From Mesocentrotus franciscanus (Eukaryota > Echinodermata > Echinoidea > Camarodonta > Strongylocentrotidae), in assembly GCA_037976565.1 (NCBI GenBank), contig CP137684.1:19344259-19408258 (forward strand): a stretch of 64,000 nt of DNA, read 5' to 3'. Position numbers and translations under genes: made by a program. Numbering within the stretch: position 1 is the first letter of the stretch; every line of letters begins with the position of its first letter. Shown piece by piece: positions 45,006 through 55,204 of the stretch. The notes under the pieces are model-generated. The model did not search any database. It was not told the origin of the DNA and saw only the letters and a program-made list of their open reading frames with translations.

Positions 45006-45965
45006 GTTCCTTCATACATATGCTCTGGCACATCGACATCAGATTGATTTCCAATAGTCGGTTGACTTGGTGGGAAAGCTTAGAACTAATCAAAGCCAAG
45101 ATCAGCATTAGCATCAGCGTCAGCATTCCACTGAACACAGTCAATGGCTGGCCGTGATCATTTGATCAGTTTGTACTTTAACCTGGGAATGTCCTATAAG
45201 GAAATCATTTATATCTTAGCACAAGAACATGGCATAGAACTTAGTGAAAGACATCTCAAGAGGATATTAGCTCTGAATAACTTTCGTCGCCGACATTACA
45301 CTAACTTAGCTGATGTGGTACAGTTTATTGAGCATGAGCTTCAAGGGTCAGGTCAGTTGCACGGATACCGCATGATGCATGCTAAATGCAGACAGAATGG
45401 TATGCATGTGAGAAAGGAGGATGTTCGTGTCATTTTAAAGTATCTGGATCCAGAAGGCGTAGCAGCCAGAACAGCTAGACGACTAACCAGACGTTCTTAC
45501 TTTGCTAAAGGACCAAATCATGTGTGGCACGTTGATGGATATGATAAACTAAAGCCGTTTGGATTATGCATCAGTGGATGCATAGATGGCTATTCACGAA
45601 AAGTAATGTGGTTGAATGTGTATAATACAAACAATGATCCAAAATTAGTAGGAGGATACTTCTTGGAAACTGTTATGGAATGTGGTGGCTTCCCTTGCAA
45701 AGTTCGTGCTGATCGTGGCACCGAAAATGGACACATTTGTGCCTTTCAAAACTTCTTTCATCATAATTATGACTTAGAACGAAGAGTGTACATCGAAGGA
45801 TCAAGCACTAGCAATCAAAGGATTGAATACTGGTGGGCATTTTTGCGGAAGGAATGTACACATTTTTGGATTGAGACCTTCAGAAGGCTGTCAGACAGAG
45901 GGGACTTCACTGGAGACTTTCTAGACAAGAATCTTGTTCAGTTCTGTTTCATGAGCATTCTACAG
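45006..45965 (+). CDS. Integrase-like DDE transposase, exon with HTH and catalytic core
   Basis: The protein starts at the ATG at 45144 (context GTCAATGG, with an in-frame TGA four codons upstream); 45006-45143 is leader after acceptor TTTCTAG. Residues 1-50 form a helix-turn-helix-like N-terminus (SYKEIIYILAQEHGIELSER, then a basic RRRHY). The rve-type catalytic core follows: first Asp in HVWHVDGYDKL (D131), second Asp in KVRADRGTENG (D190), and Glu in NQRIEYWWAFLRKE (E228), giving D-58-D-37-E spacing. I recognise it as the integrase core family common as single genes in fish, cnidarians and urchins (IS3EU or Ginger relatives are candidates). The exon ends at CTACAG|GTGAGC (45965/45966) after residue 274. 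The open frame running on to 46085 is intron read-through. The core shows no stop or shift. Confidence 0.88.
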
Positions 45966-46054
45966 GTGAGCACCCTACCAGAAAGAACAGTCATCATGAT
46001 GACTGATTTACAAGTCATTGATGCAATGGAGGCATCAGAGTCATCAAAAAGGCA

Positions 46055-47110
46055 GCAATTGGAACCCTTGAAACCCTTGAAATAATAGTTCTAAATAACA
46101 TTAGATTTAATGGCAAATAGGCCAAATAGGCATCAAACAGTTATCAAAAGGCATAATTTGGCATCAGACATCATACAGACATCAGGAGCCATCATTTGGC
46201 ATCAGGCATCATAAGTCATCATTGGCATCAGAAGTCATCAAATTGGCATTAGAGAAATGATATCAGGAAAATGGTCATACATGTAAATCATTTAGGTTTT
46301 TTTCTCCTGACCTGCTCCGACCCATACAATGTAACATTTGACCCTGACTGACAAATACATGTAAATTGTTCTGAATTATCAAAGTTTCTTAAGTAGAATT
46401 ATACAAAATATAAACAAATAAAACAAAAGGTTGCAAAAACAAAGAAATACATAAGATATTCATTAAACAATACATTATTTGACAAAGAAATATTTTGCTA
46501 CTGCATTTTTTTTTGTTAAGAAAATTGTTACACATGTCATAAGGAATGTTCAACCTTTTTAAATTGATTTAGATGGCAAAATATGATTTTCTGCATAAAT
46601 TTGCATAATTAGTTAAAAATAGAGTTTTTGAAAAATTTATTATACGGTCTTGTAGTTTGCATCAGACTGTACATTGGTGGAAAATGTTGCATCGATCCAC
46701 GGCCGAGATCAGAAAGGGCGTGGTTGCTCCAGCCCCATGATGTTGTTTGTATATGTACACGTCCTGAGTCAAGTCAGATAAACTTCCATTCATAACCTGT
46801 TCATAGTTGTGCTATCAAAAAGGCTTCCTCTCTAAGGCTTTTTTAGTGACTAAAACTTAAATTTTTGGAGGCATCATAAAGCCTTGTCCTAGAAACTTTC
46901 ACAGTGATGACTAATGATGCCTTCTTCTGAACAAATAATGCCGTGATGCCTGAATGATGACTGTGATGCCAGTTTCTGATGGTGCCTATTCTGATGACCA
47001 TTGATGCCTCCTGATGACCAAATGGTGCCTATTGCTTACCGTACCAAAATGATGTTTTTTGATGCCCAAATGATGTCTTACTTTACTAGTGATGCCCAAA
47101 TGATAATTAA
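46055..47110. repeat. Opposed clusters of GGCATCA / TGATGCC in the intron
   Basis: At 46055-46250 GGCATCA and near variants (GACATCA, GTCATCA) occur about ten times on the plus strand. At 46905-47110 the complementary TGATGCC and TGATGAC occur about twelve times. The two clusters face each other within the intron (45966-47948), about 0.65 kb apart. This resembles subterminal repeat organisation, or a small non-autonomous insertion in the intron. Confidence 0.65.
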
Positions 47111-47948
47111 TTTTTCTGGCCAGGCATTTCACTCTTCTTAATGATTTAGAAAAGCACTGGTTACCATGCATCTTTGTGACAGAACTTGGAATCTAGTCAT
47201 TGAAAAATTGTGTTTCTTATTACATTTACAATATATTTTATTTTATGAGGGTTGGGGCATTCACCCCACATGCTGGTACATGTACATGTAGGTATATGTG
47301 CCACAAGTACAGCAGAGGCAAAATTAGGGGCTCACCAAAAATGGGGTTCACTGGAACTAAAGATCCAAGGAGTTCAGACCTCAAAATGTGCTTTGGAACT
47401 ACATCTAAATCTGACTTAACTATGTAAAGGCATGTTGAATAATGTAATGCTTTGGAACAGTTTACTTGCCACAAAAGCTGGATATGCAAAGAACTCTTAT
47501 CCATGTGAATTACATTCCTCACATGGCAGCCGCTCCTCTGAGGCAGCCCGGTGTCACATTTGAAGGTTTGGGATAAAAGACTAAGCATGATTCAATGGAA
47601 TTGAAAAGGTGAAGTATTGTCACTTATTGTCAACATTTGTGGGCTCTGGAACAAAAATATGAAAATTTGCCATGTAATTAATCTGAAAGTTACATGCATC
47701 AGAATTTTTAGGGCATAAAATTGGGGCATTTCAGTAGCATATGTGTACCGTACAATATATTGTGAGTGCACAATACAATTAACTGCAGAGGACTTAGACC
47801 AAGAATATGGCCATAATATATCAGGTTCTTAATCAAGTAGTTCTATATTGCCGTAATTGGATTACTAATAACTTAAAGTTGTATTTATCAGATTCGTTGC
47901 ACACAGTAATTTCACCATGGTAGTATTGTTTCACAAATTATTTTACAG

Positions 47949-48188
47949 ACAGAGCTAGACAAGATGGCTGATATATGGAACAATCACCGTATCCGACCCT
48001 CTGTGAATCTCCATGTACCAAGTGGCCATCCAATGATGATGTATCATACTCCACAAATCTGGGGTACTGAAGATCAGCTTTGCACCAATGTTGATGATGA
48101 CGATCTGGCTGCATGCATAAGTGATGCTGTATTCGATCTACCGTACCATGCGACAAAGATGTATATGACTTGTGTGTGTATATTATGA
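47949..48188 (+). CDS. Integrase-like transposase, C-terminal exon
   Basis: After acceptor TATTTTACAG (ending 47948) the frame continues in phase 0 with TELDKMADIWNNHRIRPSVN and VPSGHPMMMYHTP. This is the segment that follows the catalytic core in the same family (x-D-x-x-x-x-W-N-x-H-R-I-R-P, then P-S-G-x-P). The joined protein would be 353 residues, ending at the TGA at 48186-48188. However, a neighbouring frame from about 48147 to the TAA at 48275-48277 encodes ~43 further residues that look like the family's normal end (DVYDLC, then QDALELYIHLKQEI). A one-base loss near CCGTACCATG (48141-48150) would explain the switch. So the last ~15 residues of the current frame are probably aberrant, by mutation or sequencing error. 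Confidence 0.8.
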   Translation, partial: TELDKMADIWNNHRIRPSVNLHVPSGHPMMMYHTPQIWGTEDQLCTNVDDDDLAACISDAVFDLPYHATKMYMTCVCIL

Positions 48189-48277
48189 AAAGAGACAACC
48201 TTGATCAACCAATGGAAGTCCAGGATGCCTTAGAATTGTACATCCATCTGAAGCAGGAGATTACTGTGTTGCTTTAA

Positions 48278-51200
48278 ATATATGCATTCAGGAAATTAAG
48301 CTGAAACCCCTGAAGCAAAATATATCTTAACCCTCAATAGCCCGGGGCTAAATTTAGCCCCTCGACATTTTTCGTGATAATTTTTTAACGCAAAAAGATC
48401 TCGCAATGAAATTTCATATGAAAGTACATGGTATCAAAGTACAGCCTAAGTTCGATTTCGAGTATGTAGGTCAAAGGTCATAGCTCATTAAATATGCGAA
48501 AATGGTTTCCGTTCGATAACTTTAGTAATGTTTGACGGATTTTAATGAAATTTGATATTCCATAAAGTAGTAAACTTTCTGTACATCCAATCTCCAGGTA
48601 TTAGTAACTTCCTTGCGTAGTAATATAATAGTAAGTCTACTGGAGGTAACTTGTTTTAACGTATAGGTAATTTGTACTCGGCGAGGATGCGACGCTTAGC
48701 GTTGCTCTTGTTTTTACTGCATTACTACTTTCTGAACCAATTCACCCGTTTGAATTTGTGTGTTTTGAACTTGTACCTTTCTCTTCTTCATGCTTCCTCG
48801 AGGAGCCGATGTATTTGCATTCTAATGTGAACCTGTGTCATCATTACAAATTTTCAAAATACTGCATCTTCTTTTTGCTCAAGAATTGTGCACTTTGTAT
48901 TCTTTGTCAAGGAGATCAGTACATGTACAACCAGACACTAAAGCTTTAAAATCGTCTGGAAGTCCCCTTCAAGTACAATATATATACCTTAAAGTTAGGA
49001 AGCTAAGATACAATGGTTGCAAGTCGACTTGTTACATCTTCATCATCGTAATAACCACCATCACAATATTGACAACTAAAATTACAATAAACATCAATCC
49101 ACAATTTAGGGAATTACCTGAATTGCCTTGTGGTGGCAGAGACTCAAAATGTTATTTTCAGGGGGAATTCTATTATCAAATTGCCAAGAACAAGTTAATA
49201 TGAAGGTACATAAAAAGTGATGCATTACATTAAGAATAAAAAACAAACACATTCTTGATCAATGCATTGTCAATTTGTGCTGGAAAAGATTTTTCACTCA
49301 GTTATTGCTAATGTAAGGATTTACCAATTGTATGCTTTGAAATTTCTGTTGAAAAGACATTTTATTGAATTTGAACAATTACATGTCTGAAATTGTGATT
49401 TGTTTTTTTACTTGTCTTCGAATTTCTATAAATTTCCATCTAATTGTTACATAACAGTTATTTCTCTGCTCCACAGTGGTACTTCATCTTCAATAGATAT
49501 AGATGTAAAGGTGAAAATAGGCACCCACACACATGAAAAGCAACGTTACAAGAAGAAGAAAAATTGACACAGAAGGCAAAAACATGGACATCCAACACTA
49601 TTGTTGTCACATAAGACATTTGGGAAACGAGCAAGATGAATGACAGGTATAACTTTAATTGCAAGTAAACAAAAATAACACTTCGACAACAGACTGATTT
49701 ATACAAACACAGTCCTTTGATTTCAGGAATCAGAACATGGAATCAGTGAGGAATCCCTCAACATCTTATTGAAATATGTAGAGGTTAATATCTTTTGTAT
49801 GCTTTCTGAATGAGATAGGTCAAGTTTTGTTTTGATTACCAAGAAAAATGACCTTTTGTGATTTTTTTTCCCCTAAATTTTGTATATTATTGCTGTTCGC
49901 CTATGACATCACAAATTCTTATCAAGAGAGGGCGACGTGGAATTTATCAAATTTCAAGAAATCATAACTCTTGAATGGATCATCTAATTTTGCTCAAACT
50001 TTCACTAATCTGCTTAAAAGTTAAATATTTATTTTAATGATGTATGGGTATAATTGTCCTTAAAGTGACAGCTGGAATATTAAAATACTTACATGACCTT
50101 TGATTTGGGCTAAATATGGGGGCCCCATGCATGAACAATATACCCACCAAATTTTTTTTTTTTTAATTATTCACATTTTTGTAAGCACTATGGACAGATG
50201 ACATTTTGATCTCTTAGTTTTACTCCACCTGGGTGGCTCTACAAAGATGGCTAGCCAGAGGAACATAATAGTATACCTATTATGTAATGGGAGCTTGCTC
50301 ATCTGTCGGGACCAATTTAAAAAGTCTTCATTGAATAATTGATTGAATTTATTTAACCACGGTAAAAACTTAAACATAAATCATACAGAAATTACATTGA
50401 ATAGAACTACACAGAGAAACAACCTAGTAATAATAAGCATAATTAATTAAGCATGATAATGAAATGAATACGATAACAATGAGAGAAACATAATAAAAAC
50501 AAGAAAACCTAACAATACATGTAAGATGTCTGTGTCATTTGTATAGTAACTGAAGGGAAAAGGAGAACAAAGATGAGGGAAGAAGAGGACGCGAGAGCAT
50601 ATAGGGAAGTCTGAGGAGAAAGAGGAAGAGAAGGGAGAACATAAGACAGAGAGAGAGAGGAAGAGAAAGAGGGAGGTGGAGGTTGGGGAGACTGACACTT
50701 TAATGGTACAATGCATCTACCTCTGCTTCAAAGAGCTTACGATTTGAGAAAAGATACTCTTTCAGGCAACACGTTGTATAATTGGACACCCGTATAGATA
50801 AATCCCATTGTTTGTTTTGAGTTTTCCTAAAGATAGTTTATGGCGGAATTTCTGAGCCCGTAAGAACATCCTTTTAAAGAAATGTGTTCGCATAATGACG
50901 TAGGAAGCAATTTGTAAACAAGTTTGAAGATCTATCCTAGGGCTTTCCTTTTCCAACGTATTTGGACACGGTCAATTTTACTAAGAGAATAGAGCAGATC
51001 AGTACTAAAAAGACTTATCAATGGACAAAACCGTTCTTCTCATGTAATAACCATGAACTAAAAAACAAGTGCATCGGGCACTGATATAAGTTAACAATTA
51101 ATACAATACATGTAACTAGTACAGAAAAATTATGAAACAAAACAATGTCAGAAAAATGTAACATCATTAACAAGAGCCCTGTGGGGATAGATGCTCTTCT

Positions 51201-51311
51201 CAGCATGCTAATTAATTAACTTGACGCTATTTCTTGTCAAGCCCCACATGTATATCATCACTTCAAACTGAACAATTCAATTTTGATAAAATGTAAAAAA
51301 GTTCCCAGATG
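48278..51311. other. Right half of transposon interior; no gene recognised
   Basis: AT-rich. Contains a short inverted word GGGGCTAAATTTAGCCCC at 48345-48362, a segment with AGGTCAAAGGTCATAG at 48468, and a purine-rich GAGAGAGAGGAAGAGAAAG stretch at 50645-50665. Several 60-120 codon frames on either strand lack motifs. Confidence 0.5.
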
Positions 51312-51839
51312 CGACATAGTATCTCGTTAAAACGAGATAGTTATCTCGTTTTAACGAGATACTATCTCATTAAACGAGATACTATCTCATTAAACGAGAT
51401 AACTATCTCATTAAAACGAGATACTATGTCGTTTTAACGAGATACTATCTCATTAAAACGAGATAACTATCTCGTTTTAACGAGATACTATGTCGTTTTA
51501 ACGAGATACTATCTCATTAAAACGAGATACTATGTCGTTTTAACGAGATACTATCTCATTAAAACGAGATACTAAGTCGTTTTAACGAGATACTATCTCA
51601 TTAAACGAGATAACTATCTCGTTTTAACGAGATACTATGTCGTTTTAACGAGATACTATCTCATTAAAACGAGATACTATGTCGTTTTAACGAGATACTA
51701 TGTCGTTTTAACGAGATACTATCTCATTAAAACGAGATACTATGTCGTTTTAACGAGATACTATCTCATTAAAACGAGATAACTATCTCGTTTTAACGAG
51801 ATAAAAATTTTTTTTCCATGTCCCTTCCCGGGCTCCGTA
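51312..51839 (-). repeat. Right TIR with palindromic minisatellite
   Basis: Inverse of the left TIR. Near-identical over the tip and the first units; the only differences noted near the tip lie in the A/T stretch. The array is longer here (about 490 bases), so unit number differs between ends. Confidence 0.93.
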
Positions 51840-51844
51840 CTTTG

Positions 51845-51972
51845 GAGATAACACAGGGATAAAATGATTTTCAGAATACCAACTTACAACAATATTAGCG
51901 CTGTGTTATCTTTGGGAGATACAACAAAAGATAACACAAAACTTACAACAATGTTCAGAATACCGCCCCTGG
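51845..51972. mobile_element. Right end of TIR element copy 2
   Basis: Starts with GAGATAACACAGGGATAAAA and runs to GAATACCGCCCCTGG, exactly the ~128 bases missing from copy 2 at 36340. The shared GAGATAAC at both breakpoints is an 8-bp duplication. Confidence 0.9.
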
Positions 51973-52354
51973 CCTCCTCCCCTGGATCCGCCACTGCATG
52001 GCAACAATGGAGGCCTTACAAGTTTCTTACTACTGATGTCTATCTAGACTCGATCACCTGACACACGGAGAATATCCTGCTGAAATCGCTTTAATTGTTG
52101 ATGTTGTTGCTGTCGTTATGTTTTTTTTTTTTTTTTACACAACAGCCTATAGTGAATGAATGCCGCATATAGCTGATATAGGCTATATATAGATGTCGCT
52201 GAACTGAACGTACATGTATATGCAGCACGCGCAAAGTAACGATAATAACGACAACAACAACGATAATGAGTAGTAAAATAAAATTAGTTTTGATGATGAT
52301 AAGTGATGTACATTGGAGACGCTTAAAGCTTTCTTACAATAGGTCGATCTACAC

Positions 52355-52440
52355 CAGCGTTTTTCAACCGGGGTGCCGCAGGACATCTCTAGGGGTGCCA
52401 CGAGAGAAGTTATAGGTAAAGATCTCTTCTTTTTTTTCTT
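52355..52440 (+). mobile_element. Possible hAT-type terminal sequence
   Basis: CAGCGTTTTTCAACCGGGGT followed by GCCGCAGG resembles the CAG-starting TIR of hAT non-autonomous elements with a GGGGTGCC repeat. The opposite end was not identified. Confidence 0.35.
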
Positions 52441-52499
52441 TTTTTTTATCCATTATGAAATTAACGTCAATTTCGTTAAAAAAAATATATGAGAAACCG

Positions 52500-52770
52500 C
52501 TATGTATTTTGTGACACTGGGCAGGTCACTATTCTTTCTTTCTTTCTTTCCTTATTTCTTTCTTTCTTTTTCTCTTTAGCATACTTTTTCTAAAAAGTTG
52601 GGGCGGGGTGGGGACTTTGGGGTTTTAGGCATTTAATTACGGTCAGCTAGATGAGCATATTTTGATACCTCATAATTCTTTTGTGACACTGGAACATTTG
52701 TAAAATACTGGTATCGAATTAGAAATAAACCAAGTTTGCCCCAGGCCCCCAGGCCCCATCAGTACGCCAG
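52500..52770 (-). repeat. Inverted dispersed pieces of the 210-bp satellite, with CTTT microsatellite
   Basis: GTGACACTGGGCAGGTCACT at 52511-52530 and GATGAGCATATTTTGATACC at about 52651-52670 are reverse complements of the units at 56.06-56.85 kb. A CTTT microsatellite (52531-52576) lies between and corresponds to the AAAG run just before the first unit at 56045. Confidence 0.75.
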
Positions 52771-53997
52771 TGATCACGGTGATATACTAACGGAATACAA
52801 ATTTTCTACAATATTAATTTACTTGTACATTTTGAAGGATATTATGCGAGGGAGCGTAGCGACCGAGCGAGAAGATTATTGCATTTTTATTAGTCTCAAC
52901 GCTGCACTCTTGGGCCCTCCTAGACAGAAATAACCGTCTGGTATGGGTCATTCTTTAATAAAACTGACATTTGTTGACATTCCCCATACACAGACGGTAA
53001 CCAATACGGCTCGCAACGGGGGGAGAGATTGAGCCGATTGTGCAGCACTTGTTACCCCGAAACTTTCTCCCACGATTTTCCTTATTTAGATCTAATTTTC
53101 TGATTTATAAATCAGATACAAAAATACTAGACTATGTCTATTTTTCTCCTATGTACAGTTATCAATTTTTTAATGAATTATTTCTAAATGCAAAATTTAC
53201 GGACTTACGTATATGAATTATCCAATTTTTATCTCAGAACCAAGGAAACGGTACGTTCATGCATTCGAACTGGTAATCTATGACATGACCCGCCCGATAT
53301 ATTTCCGGGTCAACCGACCAAAACAAGCCCAATGGCCAATCAGAGCACGTGTTTGATATTGGGCTTATGAATATTCAAACATCACCGGCTCAAGCCGGGC
53401 TGACTCATACGTAGCTATTGGACGTTCGAAAAGAAAAAATGAATATTCATCAACTTAAACCAAGATGGCTGACAACAAATCTTGTTGACTACAAGACTTT
53501 CTCGGATTAATCATTAATATAGGATCTAAATGAGCAAGCTATCGTAAGTCAAAGTAGATATTTCTGTGTTACATTTCATCTTAATTAATATTCAGTGTAA
53601 TATTGCAGCCAAATTGGATATATGAAGACGTAAAGAGTGAAAAATCTCGATGCATATCTCATTCATCGCGGTCCGGCCGAACCGAACCATTCGTTCCGCA
53701 CACTACTGCATACGCCGTACTTCAGTCTATGTATAGAGGCGGTCAGAGGAGCCAGATGCAATCTCAGCGGAACAACCGTCGATATCAGAGACTGAAGCTT
53801 TCGGTCTAGGGCCCTCCATGCAGATCCTAAAAGTGTGTTGCAGTCTTTAGTCAGTATTTGCTATACATTTTTGTGTGCACTTTTTCAAATTTTCCGAGGG
53901 GGACGATCCCCCCTAAAAAAGTTGAGGGGGGACGTGTCCCACCCGTCCCCCCTCCCCTCCCCTCCCCGGGATCGCCGCCCCTGAATGCCTGTATATT
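52771..53997. other. No firm gene; promoter-like and C/G-run segments
   Basis: 53325-53360 has two CCAAT-type motifs (GCCCAATGGCCAATCAGAGC) next to CACGTG. AAGATGGCTGAC at 53463 is a YY1-like start. The short frame at 53603-53809 has no motifs. 53895-53975 is a GGGGG/CCCCC-rich repeat end. I call no gene. Confidence 0.4.
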
Positions 53998-54310
53998 TAA
54001 TACACCTTTTCACGGTTACAAAAGTGCGCATGCTCAGACATGGGCGCCATCTTAATTCAAGATAATTTAAGATAATCAAAGATGTTAACCCCACTGACCT
54101 CTAGAGGTCAGTGGTTTACGCGTAAAGTATAGCGCCCATGCAAATATGATGTGAGCGCACCGTGGGCGCAGGCATCTGAAAACATTGATGATGACATCAC
54201 TGCCTGCGCTGTGCGCGCACATCATTTTTGCATGGGCGTTATCTTATAATTACGCGTAAACCGTTTATCTTAAATTAAGATGGCGCCCTTAACCGTGAAA
54301 AGGTGTATTA
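53998..54310. mobile_element. Foldback MITE (~313 bp)
   Basis: TAATACACCTTTTCACGGTT at the left and its inverse at the right. Inner parts also pair: GGGCGCCATCTTAATT, TTTACGCGTAA and GCGCCCATGCAAA versus TTTGCATGGGCG. Nearly the entire element can fold on itself. It has no coding capacity. Confidence 0.88.
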
Positions 54311-54877
54311 TATTACGAAGACTGCAAGCCTATACGCCCGCTCAATCAGGCCGAGTAGATTCTATATACGGCATCTGCAAGAATCTTCAGTATTGAAGGA
54401 GGCAGATTATCTTGAAGAAGAAGAAATTAAGTGGCGCTAGACTAGCTAGACTGGATCACTAGTCGCGCGCGCGCAGAGGATATCATCATGCTGAAATAGG
54501 AGAAAAACGCAGCCGGGGATTCCCCGCTTAACGGATCGCTTATCATTCGCTCAGTTCCTTTTTGGAGTCCGATCCCGTGCGTGCATGAGACCCACCCAGC
54601 TGGTTGTACATGCAGTTCGCCATTTTTCTGACCTTTTGTGCACATACTGCCACCTCGCTTCTGAGTTCAATTCACTGATTGATCCCTATATAGACTATAT
54701 GGATTGATCTTACTTTGAGATCTTTCTTCAGTTGCAGTAGATTTAGATTTAGATTTGAAATCTATCGACGACAATTGAATATGCTGTCTTTGTGAACCTG
54801 ATCAGACTGAAACATGGTTAGTCTATTTCAAATTAACTTTGGGAATTAACACACGTAGAATTAACACGCGTACATGT

Positions 54878-54942
54878 AACTCCAGGAAGCTCCGACGCCG
54901 ACGCCAAAGGCGTCGGCGTCGGCGTCGGAGCTTCCTGGAGTT
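54878..54942. repeat. GC-rich hairpin with GACGCC repeats
   Basis: AACTCCAGGAAGCTCCGACG leads into GACGCC repeats, an AAA loop, then GGCGTC repeats (one extra on the right arm) and the inverse of the leader. Arms of about 28-33 bases are essentially perfect. Confidence 0.9.
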
Positions 54943-55204
54943 AGCGTACATGTAACTACGGGATGTCTACGAACTTAGACTTGTGACGGTTTCAAGGAGC
55001 CAGTTCTTTGTAGTTCCTTGTTAATGTTAGTTGTAGTAGACTAAAAACTGGGCCCCCCCCCCATGACTGAGCCCACGCTACGCCACTGAGGTGTGTGTTA
55101 TTCCATTGTCCATTTACCTGTATTGCGTTCATATAGTAGTACTTAAACTTGCTTACTAACTTAGTCTTGTAAATCTCTTATTACTTTTTCTTTTTATCAT
55201 ATTA

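Larger units (their letters stand above)
41266..51839 (+). mobile_element. 10.6-kb TIR DNA transposon carrying an integrase-like gene
   Basis: Both ends carry the same inverted sequence, TACGGAGCCCGGGAAGGGAC followed by ATGG, an A/T stretch and then a palindromic minisatellite. The element is flanked on both sides by CTTTGG (41260-41265 and 51840-51845), a 6-bp target-site duplication. It contains a single recognisable gene, a spliced integrase-like D,D,E protein at 45144-48188. Six-base duplications are known for Polinton elements and, as I recall, for IS3EU. The termini do not start with AG as in Polintons, and no polymerase, ATPase or protease gene is visible. The superfamily is unassigned; a rve-type family such as IS3EU or a relative is the best guess. 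Confidence 0.85.

Noticed and set aside
45966..46085. Read-through end of the 313-codon integrase frame
   Set aside because: A strong donor at 45965/45966 and an in-phase, family-typical exon at 47949 show that this tail is intronic.
48835..49203. Plus-strand 122-codon frame inside the large transposon
   Set aside because: AT-rich, no motif, hydrophobic low-complexity composition and no splice or start support.
41266..51839. Interpretation of the large element as a Polinton/Maverick
   Set aside because: The 6-bp duplication fits, but the termini do not begin with AG, and no protein-primed polymerase, ATPase, protease or capsid-like gene is seen. The integrase type also differs.
53603..53809. 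Plus-strand 68-codon frame after an ATATTGCAG acceptor-like site
   Set aside because: No recognisable motif and no donor; promoter-like motifs nearby were not enough to call a gene.
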